From NCBI GenBank assembly GCA_903920925.1, contig CAIXOA010000177.1, positions 1 through 20,045 on the forward strand: DNA of 20,045 nt, read 5' to 3'. The position numbers and the translations under genes were made by a program. The stretch is from an uncultured Microcaldota archaeon (GTDB lineage: Archaea > Micrarchaeota > Micrarchaeia > Anstonellales > Bilamarchaeaceae). The notes below the pieces were generated by a model, which worked only from the letters and a program-made list of their open reading frames with translations, ran no database searches and had not been told where the DNA came from. Shown one piece after another: positions 8,795-14,997 of the stretch (position 1 is its first letter; each line of letters opens with the position of its first letter).

Positions 8795-9439
8795 ATGGCG
8801 GAAACTGGCAAGTTTCTGCCAGTTATCGCTGGGGCGATATGGATGCTTAAGTCCGGAGGCATGAGCGGGGGAATTTCCTCTTCCTTAGGAAAATATCTGG
8901 GTTGGGTGCCGCTCAGCCCGAACCAGATTACCGTTCTTTCGGTATTGTGCGCAATTGCCGGGTTTGCATTATTCTATTTTGGAAATTATTGGTACGGGTT
9001 CGGCGCGTTCATTCTTGCATTCGTATTGGATGCGGTAGACGGGGCGGTGGCACGGGCACGCGGGGAAACGAGCAAAATCGGCGGGTTTTTGGACGGGGTT
9101 TCGGACAGGATGGTGGAGTTCTTCCTTCTTCTTTCCCTGCTTTTTGTGCCTTTGGGAATGCCGTTGGTGCCGGATTCGGTGTGGATTATTTCCGTTCTGT
9201 TCTTCGGGACGTGCATGGCCGCGTTCGTGAAGGCGTATGCAAATTACCAGGGAGTGCTTTCAAAAGAGGAAGCGGACAGGATGCCCGGGATATTGGAAAG
9301 GGGGGAACGCGGGGCGCTCCTGATGGTTTTCGTGCTGGCGCTCCTTCTCGGGATAGGATATGCATGGGCCTTATTCGCAGCAATCGCTTTCCTCTCACTG
9401 CTTACTTTCCTGCAGAGAATTATGTTCGTGGTCAAATAG
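8795..9439 (+). CDS. CDP-alcohol phosphatidyltransferase family; probable archaetidylinositol-phosphate synthase
   Basis: This 214-residue integral membrane enzyme carries the complete CDP-alcohol phosphotransferase signature: D79-x2-D82-G83-x2-A86-R87-x8-G96-x3-D100-x3-D104 (DAVDGAVARARG, then GGFLDGVSDR). The acidic residues bind the metal that positions the CDP-linked lipid. Several hydrophobic helices surround it (for example ITVLSVLCAIAGFALFYFG and LLLSLLFVPLGM). Coupling to ino1 (4-base gap) strongly suggests the reaction CDP-archaeol plus inositol 1-phosphate to archaetidylinositol phosphate; a later phosphatase, not seen here, would remove the phosphate. The sequence alone cannot exclude another alcohol acceptor. 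The last 45 bases overlap the 3' end of the convergent RNase HII gene. Confidence 0.88.
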   Translation: MAETGKFLPVIAGAIWMLKSGGMSGGISSSLGKYLGWVPLSPNQITVLSVLCAIAGFALFYFGNYWYGFGAFILAFVLDAVDGAVARARGETSKIGGFLDGVSDRMVEFFLLLSLLFVPLGMPLVPDSVWIISVLFFGTCMAAFVKAYANYQGVLSKEEADRMPGILERGERGALLMVFVLALLLGIGYAWALFAAIAFLSLLTFLQRIMFVVK

Positions 9440-10057
9440 CTTCCTCTGCTTGACGGTTTCGAGCGTTTTCCACTTGTCCCGTATGTAGGGCTTGAGGATT
9501 GCAAGGGTTTCCTTGTCGCGGAGAGCCGCCCTTGTCTTCGGGTCGCTGGGATATCCGCTGCCGAAATCCATAGTGGATGCCTTTATCTCGGCTATCTTCT
9601 TGTCCCGCATCACCTTTGCGCAGATTGATGCCGCGGCGACTATGGGGTGCTTCTCGTCCGCCTTGTGTTCCGCCTCGAAGCGCTTCACGCCGAATTTCTC
9701 CATCCTTTTGCGGAAAGTCCAGGAATAGCGGTCAGGCATGTCTATCATCACGTCGCAGTCCCCGGATTTCTTTATGAGGTCCGCCATCGCCTTGGCCTCT
9801 ATGTCGTTGAGGGACATCTTGTCCATCAGGTGGTTCAGCTCGGAGGCGGTTATCTCCGTGAATTTGAAGGTGCAGAACTTCTTCAGCTCCGCGAAAAGCT
9901 CGTCCCGCTGGTTCGGGGTTAGCTGCTTGGAGTCCTTGGACGCGAATTTCCTGAGGAGCTTGGTGTCGTCCCGGCTGCACGTGGCGCAGCAGATGACCAA
10001 AGGCCCGAGAACCGGGCCCCTGCCCGCCTCGTCAATGCCCGCTATAACGTTCCCCAT
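9395..10057 (-). CDS. rnhB: Ribonuclease HII
   Basis: This 220-residue protein cleaves the RNA strand of RNA:DNA hybrids and removes single ribonucleotides from DNA. Motifs are GIDEAGRGPVLGP (catalytic D9, E10), SKDSKQL, VMIDMPDR (D106) and HKADEKHPIVAAASICAK (D134), followed by FGSGYPSDP, in the usual archaeal order and length. The ATG at 10057 has a TATAAA box centred about 25 bases upstream (10080-10085), consistent with a leaderless transcript, and GGAGGG also lies upstream. It overlaps the convergent AIP-synthase gene by 45 bases. A type HI enzyme is encoded at 13367, so both RNase H types are present. Confidence 0.96.
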   Translation of the reverse strand: MGNVIAGIDEAGRGPVLGPLVICCATCSRDDTKLLRKFASKDSKQLTPNQRDELFAELKKFCTFKFTEITASELNHLMDKMSLNDIEAKAMADLIKKSGDCDVMIDMPDRYSWTFRKRMEKFGVKRFEAEHKADEKHPIVAAASICAKVMRDKKIAEIKASTMDFGSGYPSDPKTRAALRDKETLAILKPYIRDKWKTLETVKQRKLFDHEHNSLQESKQ

Positions 10058-10079
10058 GGGTTAGGATTCCCTCCGAAGG

Positions 10080-10085
10080 TTTATA
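10080..10085 (-). promoter_or_regulatory. TATA box of rnhB
   Basis: TATAAA on the minus strand is centred about 25 bases upstream of the rnhB ATG, predicting a leaderless transcript. The rest of 10086-10150 carries T-rich tracts on the minus strand (for example ATTTTTCCTTTTCCC) just behind the PRC-barrel stop, suitable as a U-tract terminator. Confidence 0.5.
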
Positions 10086-10150
10086 GGATTTGCCATTGCC
10101 GGGGCTGGGCATGGAATAAAAATGAGAAATAGGATGGGAAAAGGAAAAAT

Positions 10151-10414
10151 TCAGGATTGGGCTGTCATTGACCTTTTTTCGACGATGATAAAGTCGCCGA
10201 CCGCAAGGACGGAGTCGTAGGGGCACAATATGAAGCCCTCCTCGTCCTTCATGGTCTCGAGGTTCGCCTTGTCGGGGTTCGGGTCCACGACCAGTTCCTC
10301 GATCTTCCCGGTTATCTCGTTAATGTTAACGTCAACGAGCTTGCCGAATTCCTCGCCCTCATTCGTGATAACTTTCTTTCCAGTGAGTTGCCTAGCCAGG
10401 CTGTACTTTGCCAT
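10151..10414 (-). CDS. PRC-barrel domain protein
   Basis: This 87-residue protein is a single PRC-barrel: LARQLTGKKVITNEGEEFGK begins the fold, then LVDVNINEITGKIEELVVDP and a closing FILCPYDSVLAVGDFIIVEK strand pair. An in-frame ATG lies further upstream (10492), but the ATG at 10414 is directly preceded by a perfect archaeal Shine-Dalgarno, GGTGATC (10417-10423), and starts exactly at the domain. Archaeal stand-alone PRC-barrel proteins are small adaptors; in haloarchaea the CdpB proteins link SepF to cell division. A similar adaptor role here is inference. A TATA box (10449-10456) gives it its own promoter behind the endonuclease gene. Confidence 0.88.
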   Translation of the reverse strand: MAKYSLARQLTGKKVITNEGEEFGKLVDVNINEITGKIEELVVDPNPDKANLETMKDEEGFILCPYDSVLAVGDFIIVEKRSMTAQS

Positions 10415-10416
10415 TA

Positions 10417-10423
10417 GATCACC
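10417..10423 (-). promoter_or_regulatory. Strong archaeal Shine-Dalgarno before the PRC-barrel gene
   Basis: GGTGATC is a full match to the anti-Shine-Dalgarno end of archaeal 16S rRNA and decides the start at 10414. Confidence 0.75.
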
Positions 10424-10448
10424 TGCGTGCTTCTTATTAGTTAAAAGG

Positions 10449-10456
10449 TTTATAAA
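10449..10456 (-). promoter_or_regulatory. TATA box of the PRC-barrel gene
   Basis: The palindrome TTTATAAA is centred about 38 bases upstream of the ATG at 10414, predicting a leader of about 12 bases that contains the GGTGATC site. Confidence 0.55.
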
Positions 10457-10466
10457 ACTAACATTT

Positions 10467-11612
10467 TTACGGATTGAGCCACTGGATTTCAAAATAGTCG
10501 AATTTGCTTCCCGGGAGATTCACTTTTTTTATCAGGTAGTAGGTTACGGAGGTTTCACGGTCCGCAATTGCGATCACCAATTCCAATCCCCGCTCGGCGC
10601 ATTCCTCCAGGGCCTGGGCGAACTCCACCCCGCCCAGGTATTCGTCTTCGGTGAGCGCCAGCGCGAGGAAGGACGGCTCGCCCGTGCGTGGGTTTTCGCA
10701 TTCCGCGCCCCTCCTATGGTAGAAGGCGAAATCGCAGGTGCGCATCCCGCGGGATTTTTTTCCCGGGACCGCGAGTATGAAGGTCTTCTTCACGGAATGG
10801 GCGAGCCGGATTGCGCGGGCCCACTCGGAAATCAAAAGTTTGCTCCTCCTCGGGAAAACGTGGAGCACGTGCCTGGAGTGCGCCCATTCCGCGCCTTTTG
10901 TCGGGGAGGCGCCGGGGAAATAGACGCGGAAATGTGAGCCGAACTTGAACCCCGTCTTTATTACGAATCCCTTTTCCCTCCAGTCTTCGTATACGCCGTA
11001 CATTTCTTCAAAAAAATGTATCTGCCCTTCGCAGTGGGAAAGGATTTTCTTGAAATTTGAATTCGGGATTTTGAGGATCCCTTTCTTTAGAAGGTAGAGG
11101 GTTTCGAACGCATCCAGCTTTGTGATGGTTCCCTTGTGCGCGGCCTTGTATGTTCCGAACTGGCCGAACCACCCCTCTTCGTATAATTTTTTTCCTTCGG
11201 GGGAGTCTATGGTGGTGAGCATGTCCTGGGGGAAGAATACTCCTTCTGCTTTGGCAGAGGGCAGTTCCGGAGTTGCGCTTGGGTAGTCCACTCCCGCGCC
11301 CCTGCCAAACTTCCCCAGGATTTCCTTCGCGTCCCTCGCGACCAGCCCGCGCTCCCTCCAGTCCTTGAAGACGAGGTAGCGGGCGAGGAGCTTCGGGGAT
11401 TTTGAAAAACCGGAGGCGAGCGAATTGAAGGGAATGGATTTTCCCTTTTCATCCGTGCATTCCGCATTCCTGTTGTCCATGAGGTAGAGGGCCTCCTCCG
11501 GGGAGAGGAAAACCTTTCCGTTTTTCACCTTTCCGAAAAAACCCTTCGCCAGGGAGCTTACGCTCTCCGCATCCTCAGCATAGGCCTCTTTTCCATTGAA
11601 GATGAGTTTCAC
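10467..11612 (-). CDS. endA: tRNA-splicing endonuclease, three-unit (epsilon2-type) EndA
   Basis: This 381-residue protein removes introns from pre-tRNA at bulge-helix-bulge motifs. Three units can be read. An N-terminal alpha-N domain spans about 1-95 (FLSPEEALYLMDN, ARYLVFKDWRERGLV). A complete alpha unit spans about 125-285 (DAFETLYLLKKGIL, YGVYEDWREKGFVIKTGFKF). A C-terminal C-type domain spans about 286-381 (LELVIAIADRETSVTYYLIK). The catalytic triad is in the middle unit: Y231 (HFRVYF), H245 (WAHSRHVLHV) and K276 (HSVKKTFILAV). This arrangement and length match the epsilon2 enzymes reported from ARMAN archaea, rather than the roughly 180-residue alpha4 or the shorter tandem alpha2 forms. 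The start is GTG (11612), with a TATA element 25 bases upstream, so the transcript is probably leaderless. A second, single-unit EndA-like gene lies at 12413. Confidence 0.9.
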   Translation of the reverse strand: MKLIFNGKEAYAEDAESVSSLAKGFFGKVKNGKVFLSPEEALYLMDNRNAECTDEKGKSIPFNSLASGFSKSPKLLARYLVFKDWRERGLVARDAKEILGKFGRGAGVDYPSATPELPSAKAEGVFFPQDMLTTIDSPEGKKLYEEGWFGQFGTYKAAHKGTITKLDAFETLYLLKKGILKIPNSNFKKILSHCEGQIHFFEEMYGVYEDWREKGFVIKTGFKFGSHFRVYFPGASPTKGAEWAHSRHVLHVFPRRSKLLISEWARAIRLAHSVKKTFILAVPGKKSRGMRTCDFAFYHRRGAECENPRTGEPSFLALALTEDEYLGGVEFAQALEECAERGLELVIAIADRETSVTYYLIKKVNLPGSKFDYFEIQWLNP

Positions 11613-11634
11613 GGGGAATAGTTCCTAGTCTGGA

Positions 11635-11640
11635 TTATAA
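11635..11640. promoter_or_regulatory. Shared palindromic TATA element between endA and the metallopeptidase gene
   Basis: ATTATAAAT (11634-11642), with the palindrome TTATAA at its core, is centred 25.5 bases from the GTG of endA on the minus strand and 26.5 bases from the ATG of the plus-strand gene. Both distances equal the usual archaeal TATA-to-start spacing, so one element could drive two leaderless transcripts. No other TATA candidate lies in the 51-base gap. Confidence 0.6.
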
Positions 11641-11663
11641 ATGCTTTACGGATAAATTTGCGC

Positions 11664-12056
11664 ATGCGGAGCGAGAAGGCGCCGGACGTGCAGGTGATGC
11701 TCGACGAGGTGCTGGCGCGCACCAGCCTCAGGCACGTTATTTCGCCGAGAATAATCTGCATGAGGAGCTTCGGGGCTAGGGCAAACGCGTATGCAAGAAT
11801 ATGGAGCCTGCCCGCAATCTGGAGGGAGGCGCTGGGGATTAACCCTTTTTATGTGATTGAGGTTTTGAACGAGAACTATGACCCTTTGCCCGAGGAGAGG
11901 AAGAAAAGGGTGCTTATCCATGAGTTATTGCATATCCCGAAGAAATTCTCGGGCGGGCTGGTGCCGCACGTGTGCGCCGGAAAAAAGATAGATGCCAGGT
12001 CTGTGGAAAAAATATACATGGAATACCTGGAAGGGAAATCAGAGAATCCTGATTAG
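11664..12056 (+). CDS. Small putative zinc metallopeptidase (HELLH)
   Basis: This 130-residue protein has a zincin signature VLIHELLHIPKKFSGGLVPH: H86, E87 and H90 form the HExxH helix, and H102 is a candidate third zinc ligand. It resembles the putative metallopeptidase family (PhageMetallopep-like) that occurs as small stand-alone archaeal proteins; I assign it from the motif and the conserved region before it (IWSLPAIWREALGINPFYVIEV). Substrate and role are unknown; no signal peptide is seen. A TTG at 11658 would extend it by two residues, but the ATG at 11664 sits 26.5 bases from the shared TATA element. Its 3' end overlaps the convergent gene by 18 bases. Confidence 0.82.
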   Translation: MRSEKAPDVQVMLDEVLARTSLRHVISPRIICMRSFGARANAYARIWSLPAIWREALGINPFYVIEVLNENYDPLPEERKKRVLIHELLHIPKKFSGGLVPHVCAGKKIDARSVEKIYMEYLEGKSENPD

Positions 12057-12413
12057 GAGGCCTATCGGGTTCGCGGTTGCGGGCGTAGGCTCCGCGCGTT
12101 TCCCGCATTCAGGAAGGGGCTGCGGGAGCTTTATCTCCTTCACTATGACGGTGCCGCAGACTTCGGAAAGGAGCTTGCGGAGCGCATCCCTGTAGGTTTT
12201 CTCCCCGGTGCTCACAAGCGCCCTCTCCAGCATGGGCTCATTGCGCTTGAACAGGAGGGTTATTTCCGTGCGCCTGAAATTTTCCCCGTGGCGCGAGAGC
12301 CCGTTCCTGGCGAGTATGGTGCCCGCGTGGAACATCGAGAGCCTCCTCTCATGCATGTCCCTAGGATGGATGGTTTTCATAGGAATAGTACTATTGCGCA
12401 CATATTTTAACAT
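12039..12413 (-). CDS. Conserved-looking basic protein of unknown function (124 aa)
   Basis: This is the last gene of the PH-domain/EndA-like operon. Its ATG (12413) overlaps the upstream stop codon as TAATG, which suggests reinitiation. An alternative ATG at 12380 (113 residues) has the TATA-like TTAAAATATG about 25 bases upstream and could give a separate leaderless transcript; I cannot decide between them. The protein is basic in its N-terminal half, with a mixed alpha/beta look (RRTEITLLFKRNEP, KTYRDALRKLLSEV, GTVIVKEIKLPQP) and no signal peptide or membrane segment. I recognise no family. Placement after an EndA paralogue hints at RNA metabolism, but only by context. Confidence 0.7.
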   Translation of the reverse strand: MLKYVRNSTIPMKTIHPRDMHERRLSMFHAGTILARNGLSRHGENFRRTEITLLFKRNEPMLERALVSTGEKTYRDALRKLLSEVCGTVIVKEIKLPQPLPECGKRAEPTPATANPIGLLIRIL

Positions 12414-12868
12414 TATTCAAAATTTACGCGCATCACTTTCACGAACTCTATTTTCTCCCCAACGAACGCATACACCAGTTCCTTGCGCATCTTCCCCGCA
12501 ATCTTCAGGTCCGAGCGGATGCCCGGCACATCCTTCCTGCGCAGGACGCGGACGAGGTACATGGTGCGGTCCTCGCCCACCCTTATCCCCTTTTTGTAGA
12601 CGCGGAGCAAATCCGCGGATTCGCCGCAGCGCACTATGAAGCCGGAGTCCCTCAGCTGTTTTAACACCAAATATTTTTCCGGAGCGAGCGGGTCGGACTT
12701 TTCCGCAAGGGAGAGGAACTGCTCCGCGCTCCCTTCTATTTCGCCCTTCTCAGCGAAGTATGCCGCCTCCAAGTAAGGGAGGCTGACTTTCCCGTCCTCC
12801 TCCATCGCACCTAGGAGAACGAGGCGCCGCACTGTTTTCTCATCTTCTATGAGGAGGGATTCCTTCAC
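12413..12868 (-). CDS. Single-unit tRNA-splicing-endonuclease-like protein lacking the catalytic histidine
   Basis: This 151-residue protein aligns by eye with one full EndA unit. The N domain is KVSLPYLEAAYFAEKGEI; the linker helix is EKYLVLKQLRDSGFIVRCGE; the nuclease-like C domain runs LLRVYKKG, MYLVRVL, then AGKMRKELVYAFVGEKIEFV. The catalytic tyrosine (Y91) and lysine (K129) positions are kept, but the histidine position reads GEDRTMYLV instead of the usual HSxYLV, so it is probably inactive or altered. Both the GTG at 12877 and the GTG at 12868 are possible starts; the latter has GGTGG 5 bases upstream and is used. It begins inside the PH-domain gene and its stop overlaps the next start. 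A structural partner of the three-unit EndA, or a different RNA-binding role, are both possible. Confidence 0.82.
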   Translation of the reverse strand: MKESLLIEDEKTVRRLVLLGAMEEDGKVSLPYLEAAYFAEKGEIEGSAEQFLSLAEKSDPLAPEKYLVLKQLRDSGFIVRCGESADLLRVYKKGIRVGEDRTMYLVRVLRRKDVPGIRSDLKIAGKMRKELVYAFVGEKIEFVKVMRVNFE

Positions 12869-13307
12869 TGTAACCACCCGGGCGGATTCTTGACTCTATT
12901 GCCTGCAATGCCTCCTCAAGATGCCTTGAGGGGATGTCGCTCATGATTATCTCGGTGCCGATGGTCGCGAGGGTGTCCACGCGGAGGGTCCCGAGCCGGA
13001 ATACCCTGTCGAAAATGGAGCGGGAGACGTTGACGGAATCTATCTTGTTGTAGGGGACGAACTGCGTCTTCACGTTTATTATCCCAATGCGGGAGGTGAT
13101 CCCCTCGTCCGTGATTTCGAAGCTCTGGAGCCTGGAGCGTATGAACGCGACTATTATTATGAGGAGGGCGAACACGAGGATTATGACGTAGGCGGCGGGG
13201 TAACTGAGGCGGAAGAATTTCTCTATCTGCATCCAGGCGAAGACGGCGATTACGGCAAGGAGGATTGCCTTTGTGTACATCATCCTTCCGGACGTGTTTA
13301 TTTTCAT
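12840..13307 (-). CDS. Membrane-anchored bacterial-type PH (YdbS/YdbT-like) domain protein
   Basis: This 155-residue protein has two N-terminal transmembrane helices (about 11-30, AILLAVIAVFAWMQI; about 38-56, AAYVIILVFALLIIIVAFI), followed by a bPH2-type domain. Domain marks are QSFEITDEGITSRIGIINVK, FVPYNKIDSVNVSRSIFDR, and FRLGTLRVDTLATIGTE. An ATG at 13319 lies in frame, but a TATA-like TTTTATTAA is centred 26 bases upstream of the ATG at 13307, so I start there. Family members are membrane proteins of unclear function in bacteria and archaea. It heads an operon: the EndA-like gene starts 29 bases before its stop. A functional link between the two is unclear. Confidence 0.88.
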   Translation of the reverse strand: MKINTSGRMMYTKAILLAVIAVFAWMQIEKFFRLSYPAAYVIILVFALLIIIVAFIRSRLQSFEITDEGITSRIGIINVKTQFVPYNKIDSVNVSRSIFDRVFRLGTLRVDTLATIGTEIIMSDIPSRHLEEALQAIESRIRPGGYSEGIPPHRR

Positions 13308-13328
13308 GAGCACTGCCATGTGTAATGC

Positions 13329-13337
13329 TTAATAAAA
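13329..13337 (-). promoter_or_regulatory. TATA-like element of the PH-domain operon
   Basis: TTTTATTAA on the minus strand is centred 26 bases from the ATG at 13307 and only 14 from the ATG at 13319, which decides the start in favour of 13307. On the plus strand the same AT-rich stretch, or AAGATAAAA just downstream, would serve RNase HI. Confidence 0.5.
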
Positions 13338-13366
13338 CAAAAGATAAAAGGGCTTGTGGTGCGCTT

Positions 13367-13753
13367 ATGATTGCCTACACGGACGGATGCTGCCTTGGAA
13401 ATCCCGGAAAGATGGGGGCCGGAGTGGTGCTTTTGCATGACGGAAAAGTGGTGAGGGAGACAAGCAGATATCTGGGGATGGGGACGAACAACATAGCGGA
13501 ATATACGGCGGTGCTGATTGCCGTTGAGGAGGCAAAGAGGATGGGTGCGAAGGGGCTCTCTGTCCGGAGCGACTCTAAATTGCTGGTCAGCCAGCTGAAA
13601 AGGGAATTCCGGGTGAAGGCGCCCCACCTCCGCGAAATAATGGGGAAAATCTGGAAGACCGGGGAAGGGATGACTCTTCATTTTGAGTGGATTCCGCGCG
13701 AGCAGAACGAACGCGCCGATGAATTGTCAAAGGAAGGGGCGGAAAAAGGCTAG
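13367..13753 (+). CDS. rnhA: Ribonuclease HI (type 1, archaeal)
   Basis: This 128-residue protein degrades the RNA strand of RNA:DNA hybrids. All four carboxylates of the RNase H fold are present: D6 (AYTDGCCLGNPG), E45 (NNIAEYTAV), D69 (RSDSKLLVSQL) and D118 (NERADELSKE). The closing FEWIPREQNERAD motif is also typical. An ATG at 13325 would add 14 residues, but the ATG at 13367 begins at the first beta strand and has GGTG at 13358-13361. Its TAG stop overlaps the stop of the convergent gene in a shared CTAG (13750-13753). Confidence 0.94.
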   Translation: MIAYTDGCCLGNPGKMGAGVVLLHDGKVVRETSRYLGMGTNNIAEYTAVLIAVEEAKRMGAKGLSVRSDSKLLVSQLKREFRVKAPHLREIMGKIWKTGEGMTLHFEWIPREQNERADELSKEGAEKG

Positions 13754-14946
13754 CGGATGCGTTCCGCTGCCCTTTGGAAATATATGGCTGTCAATTCCGG
13801 ATCATTGTCTTTGATGCTGGAGCATGCCTCGTTCATCGCATCCACCACCGGAACAAGATAAATCTCCCCCGCTTTCTGCAGCTCATTCGCGATGAAGCGG
13901 GGGTTCCGCACCTGGAGCTGGCGCACGATTCCGCGCATAAATGAGACGAATTCTTCCTTGCCTGCCCTGTTCGCCATCCTGTATGCCTCCCTGAGGCTTT
14001 CCTTGATGCTGCCTTCCTGAAGGTCGTGCCCTACTGCTTTTATGTTGGCCCTTGCCGGCTCCTTCCAGCCCTTTCCACCAGGAAGCTGCTCTACGAACTT
14101 CGTGAGCGTTTCGCAGAGCACGATGTCCCGCGCCATGCCTTCGAACGCCTTTTTGGCGCCAGGGCCGGAAAGGACCCTTGCATAACCCGCAAGCAGCCTT
14201 TCCGTGTAGCGGTCCCTGCGGATGCGGAGGGAACATTCCCTGAGCTCATTATACGCATCTATGCGGAAGGTCTGCCTCGGGCGCCACTCGCCCATCCTGC
14301 TCCTGAATGCGGTAAGGGCCGCGCAGGCGGCTGAAACCATGATTGGGTTGCCTTTCTCCTCCGCAATCTGGAGAAGGCGCTCGACGTTCCTGAGCTTTTG
14401 GATTGCAAGGGATGAGTATGCGGAAACGAGGCGCTTCGTTTCGCCCATCGCAACAATTTCCTGCCTCGCGGAAGCGATTGCCTTACCGCTTAATCCCCGC
14501 CCTTCAACCATCACCACGAGCTTTGCGTTTATCCTTTCCGCGACTGCCAGCGCTTGGTTTGTTGAGAAAAGTTCGTATGAATGGCCATCGGAAACATGGG
14601 ACAGCATCCTCACCGCCCCGAAAATGTCAGAAACGTGCTCCACCTGCCTGCGGGGCACTCTCTGACCTTCTGCGAATTCCTCCGGCAGATTTTCCTCCCT
14701 GTTGAAGAGTATCCTCACGTTCGCCGGGTCGCGGGCGTCCACCTTCAGGTCGTCAAGGGAGAATGTCCGGACTGGTTTCCCTTCGCCTGTCCTGCCCATG
14801 AAATATCTTGCATGCTGTGAAAGCCTCCATCTTACCGATGGCCTTGCGGAATCCAGGAGGCGCCTCTGCGCGCCCAGCCTCCTTTCGGCCATGCCTGCAG
14901 CAATAGTTTGCTGTTCTATTTGGGAGAATGAAAGCTGCCTTGCCAT
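13750..14946 (-). CDS. Helical protein of unknown function (398 aa)
   Basis: The reading frame is open further upstream (to 15051), but the ATG at 14946 (MARQLSFSQIEQQ) lies 27.5 bases from a TATA palindrome at 14971-14976 and avoids an unlikely low-complexity N-terminus, so I start there. The protein is soluble, rich in Arg, Ala and Glu, with no signal peptide. A possibly mixed alpha/beta N-terminal part (about 50-170; NVRILFNREENLP, INAKLVVMVEGRGLSG) is followed by a long helical C-terminal half that resembles repeated helices (ARQEIVAMGETKRLVSAYSS, NPIMVSAACAALTAF). I recognise no family or catalytic motif. Composition resembles the giant proteins at 1-7573 and the RelA/SpoT-like protein. 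Confidence 0.85.
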   Translation of the reverse strand: MARQLSFSQIEQQTIAAGMAERRLGAQRRLLDSARPSVRWRLSQHARYFMGRTGEGKPVRTFSLDDLKVDARDPANVRILFNREENLPEEFAEGQRVPRRQVEHVSDIFGAVRMLSHVSDGHSYELFSTNQALAVAERINAKLVVMVEGRGLSGKAIASARQEIVAMGETKRLVSAYSSLAIQKLRNVERLLQIAEEKGNPIMVSAACAALTAFRSRMGEWRPRQTFRIDAYNELRECSLRIRRDRYTERLLAGYARVLSGPGAKKAFEGMARDIVLCETLTKFVEQLPGGKGWKEPARANIKAVGHDLQEGSIKESLREAYRMANRAGKEEFVSFMRGIVRQLQVRNPRFIANELQKAGEIYLVPVVDAMNEACSSIKDNDPELTAIYFQRAAERIR

Positions 14947-14970
14947 GATATTATTCTGCGGTAAATGCTT

Positions 14971-14976
14971 TTTAAA
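14971..14976. promoter_or_regulatory. Shared palindromic TATA element between the 398-aa gene and the methyltransferase gene
   Basis: TTTAAA, within CTTTTTAAATG, is centred 27.5 bases from the minus-strand ATG (14946) and 24.5 bases from the plus-strand ATG (14998). It is the only TATA candidate midway in the 51-base gap and could drive both genes. The plus-strand gene also has GGAG (14981-14984) before its start. Confidence 0.6.
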
Positions 14977-14997
14977 TGTAGGAGAGAAAGGACTTGT

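Noticed and set aside
10254..10285. T-loop-like GGTTCGGGTCC suggesting a tRNA
   Set aside because: It lies within the PRC-barrel coding sequence and no acceptor, D or anticodon stems could be paired around it.
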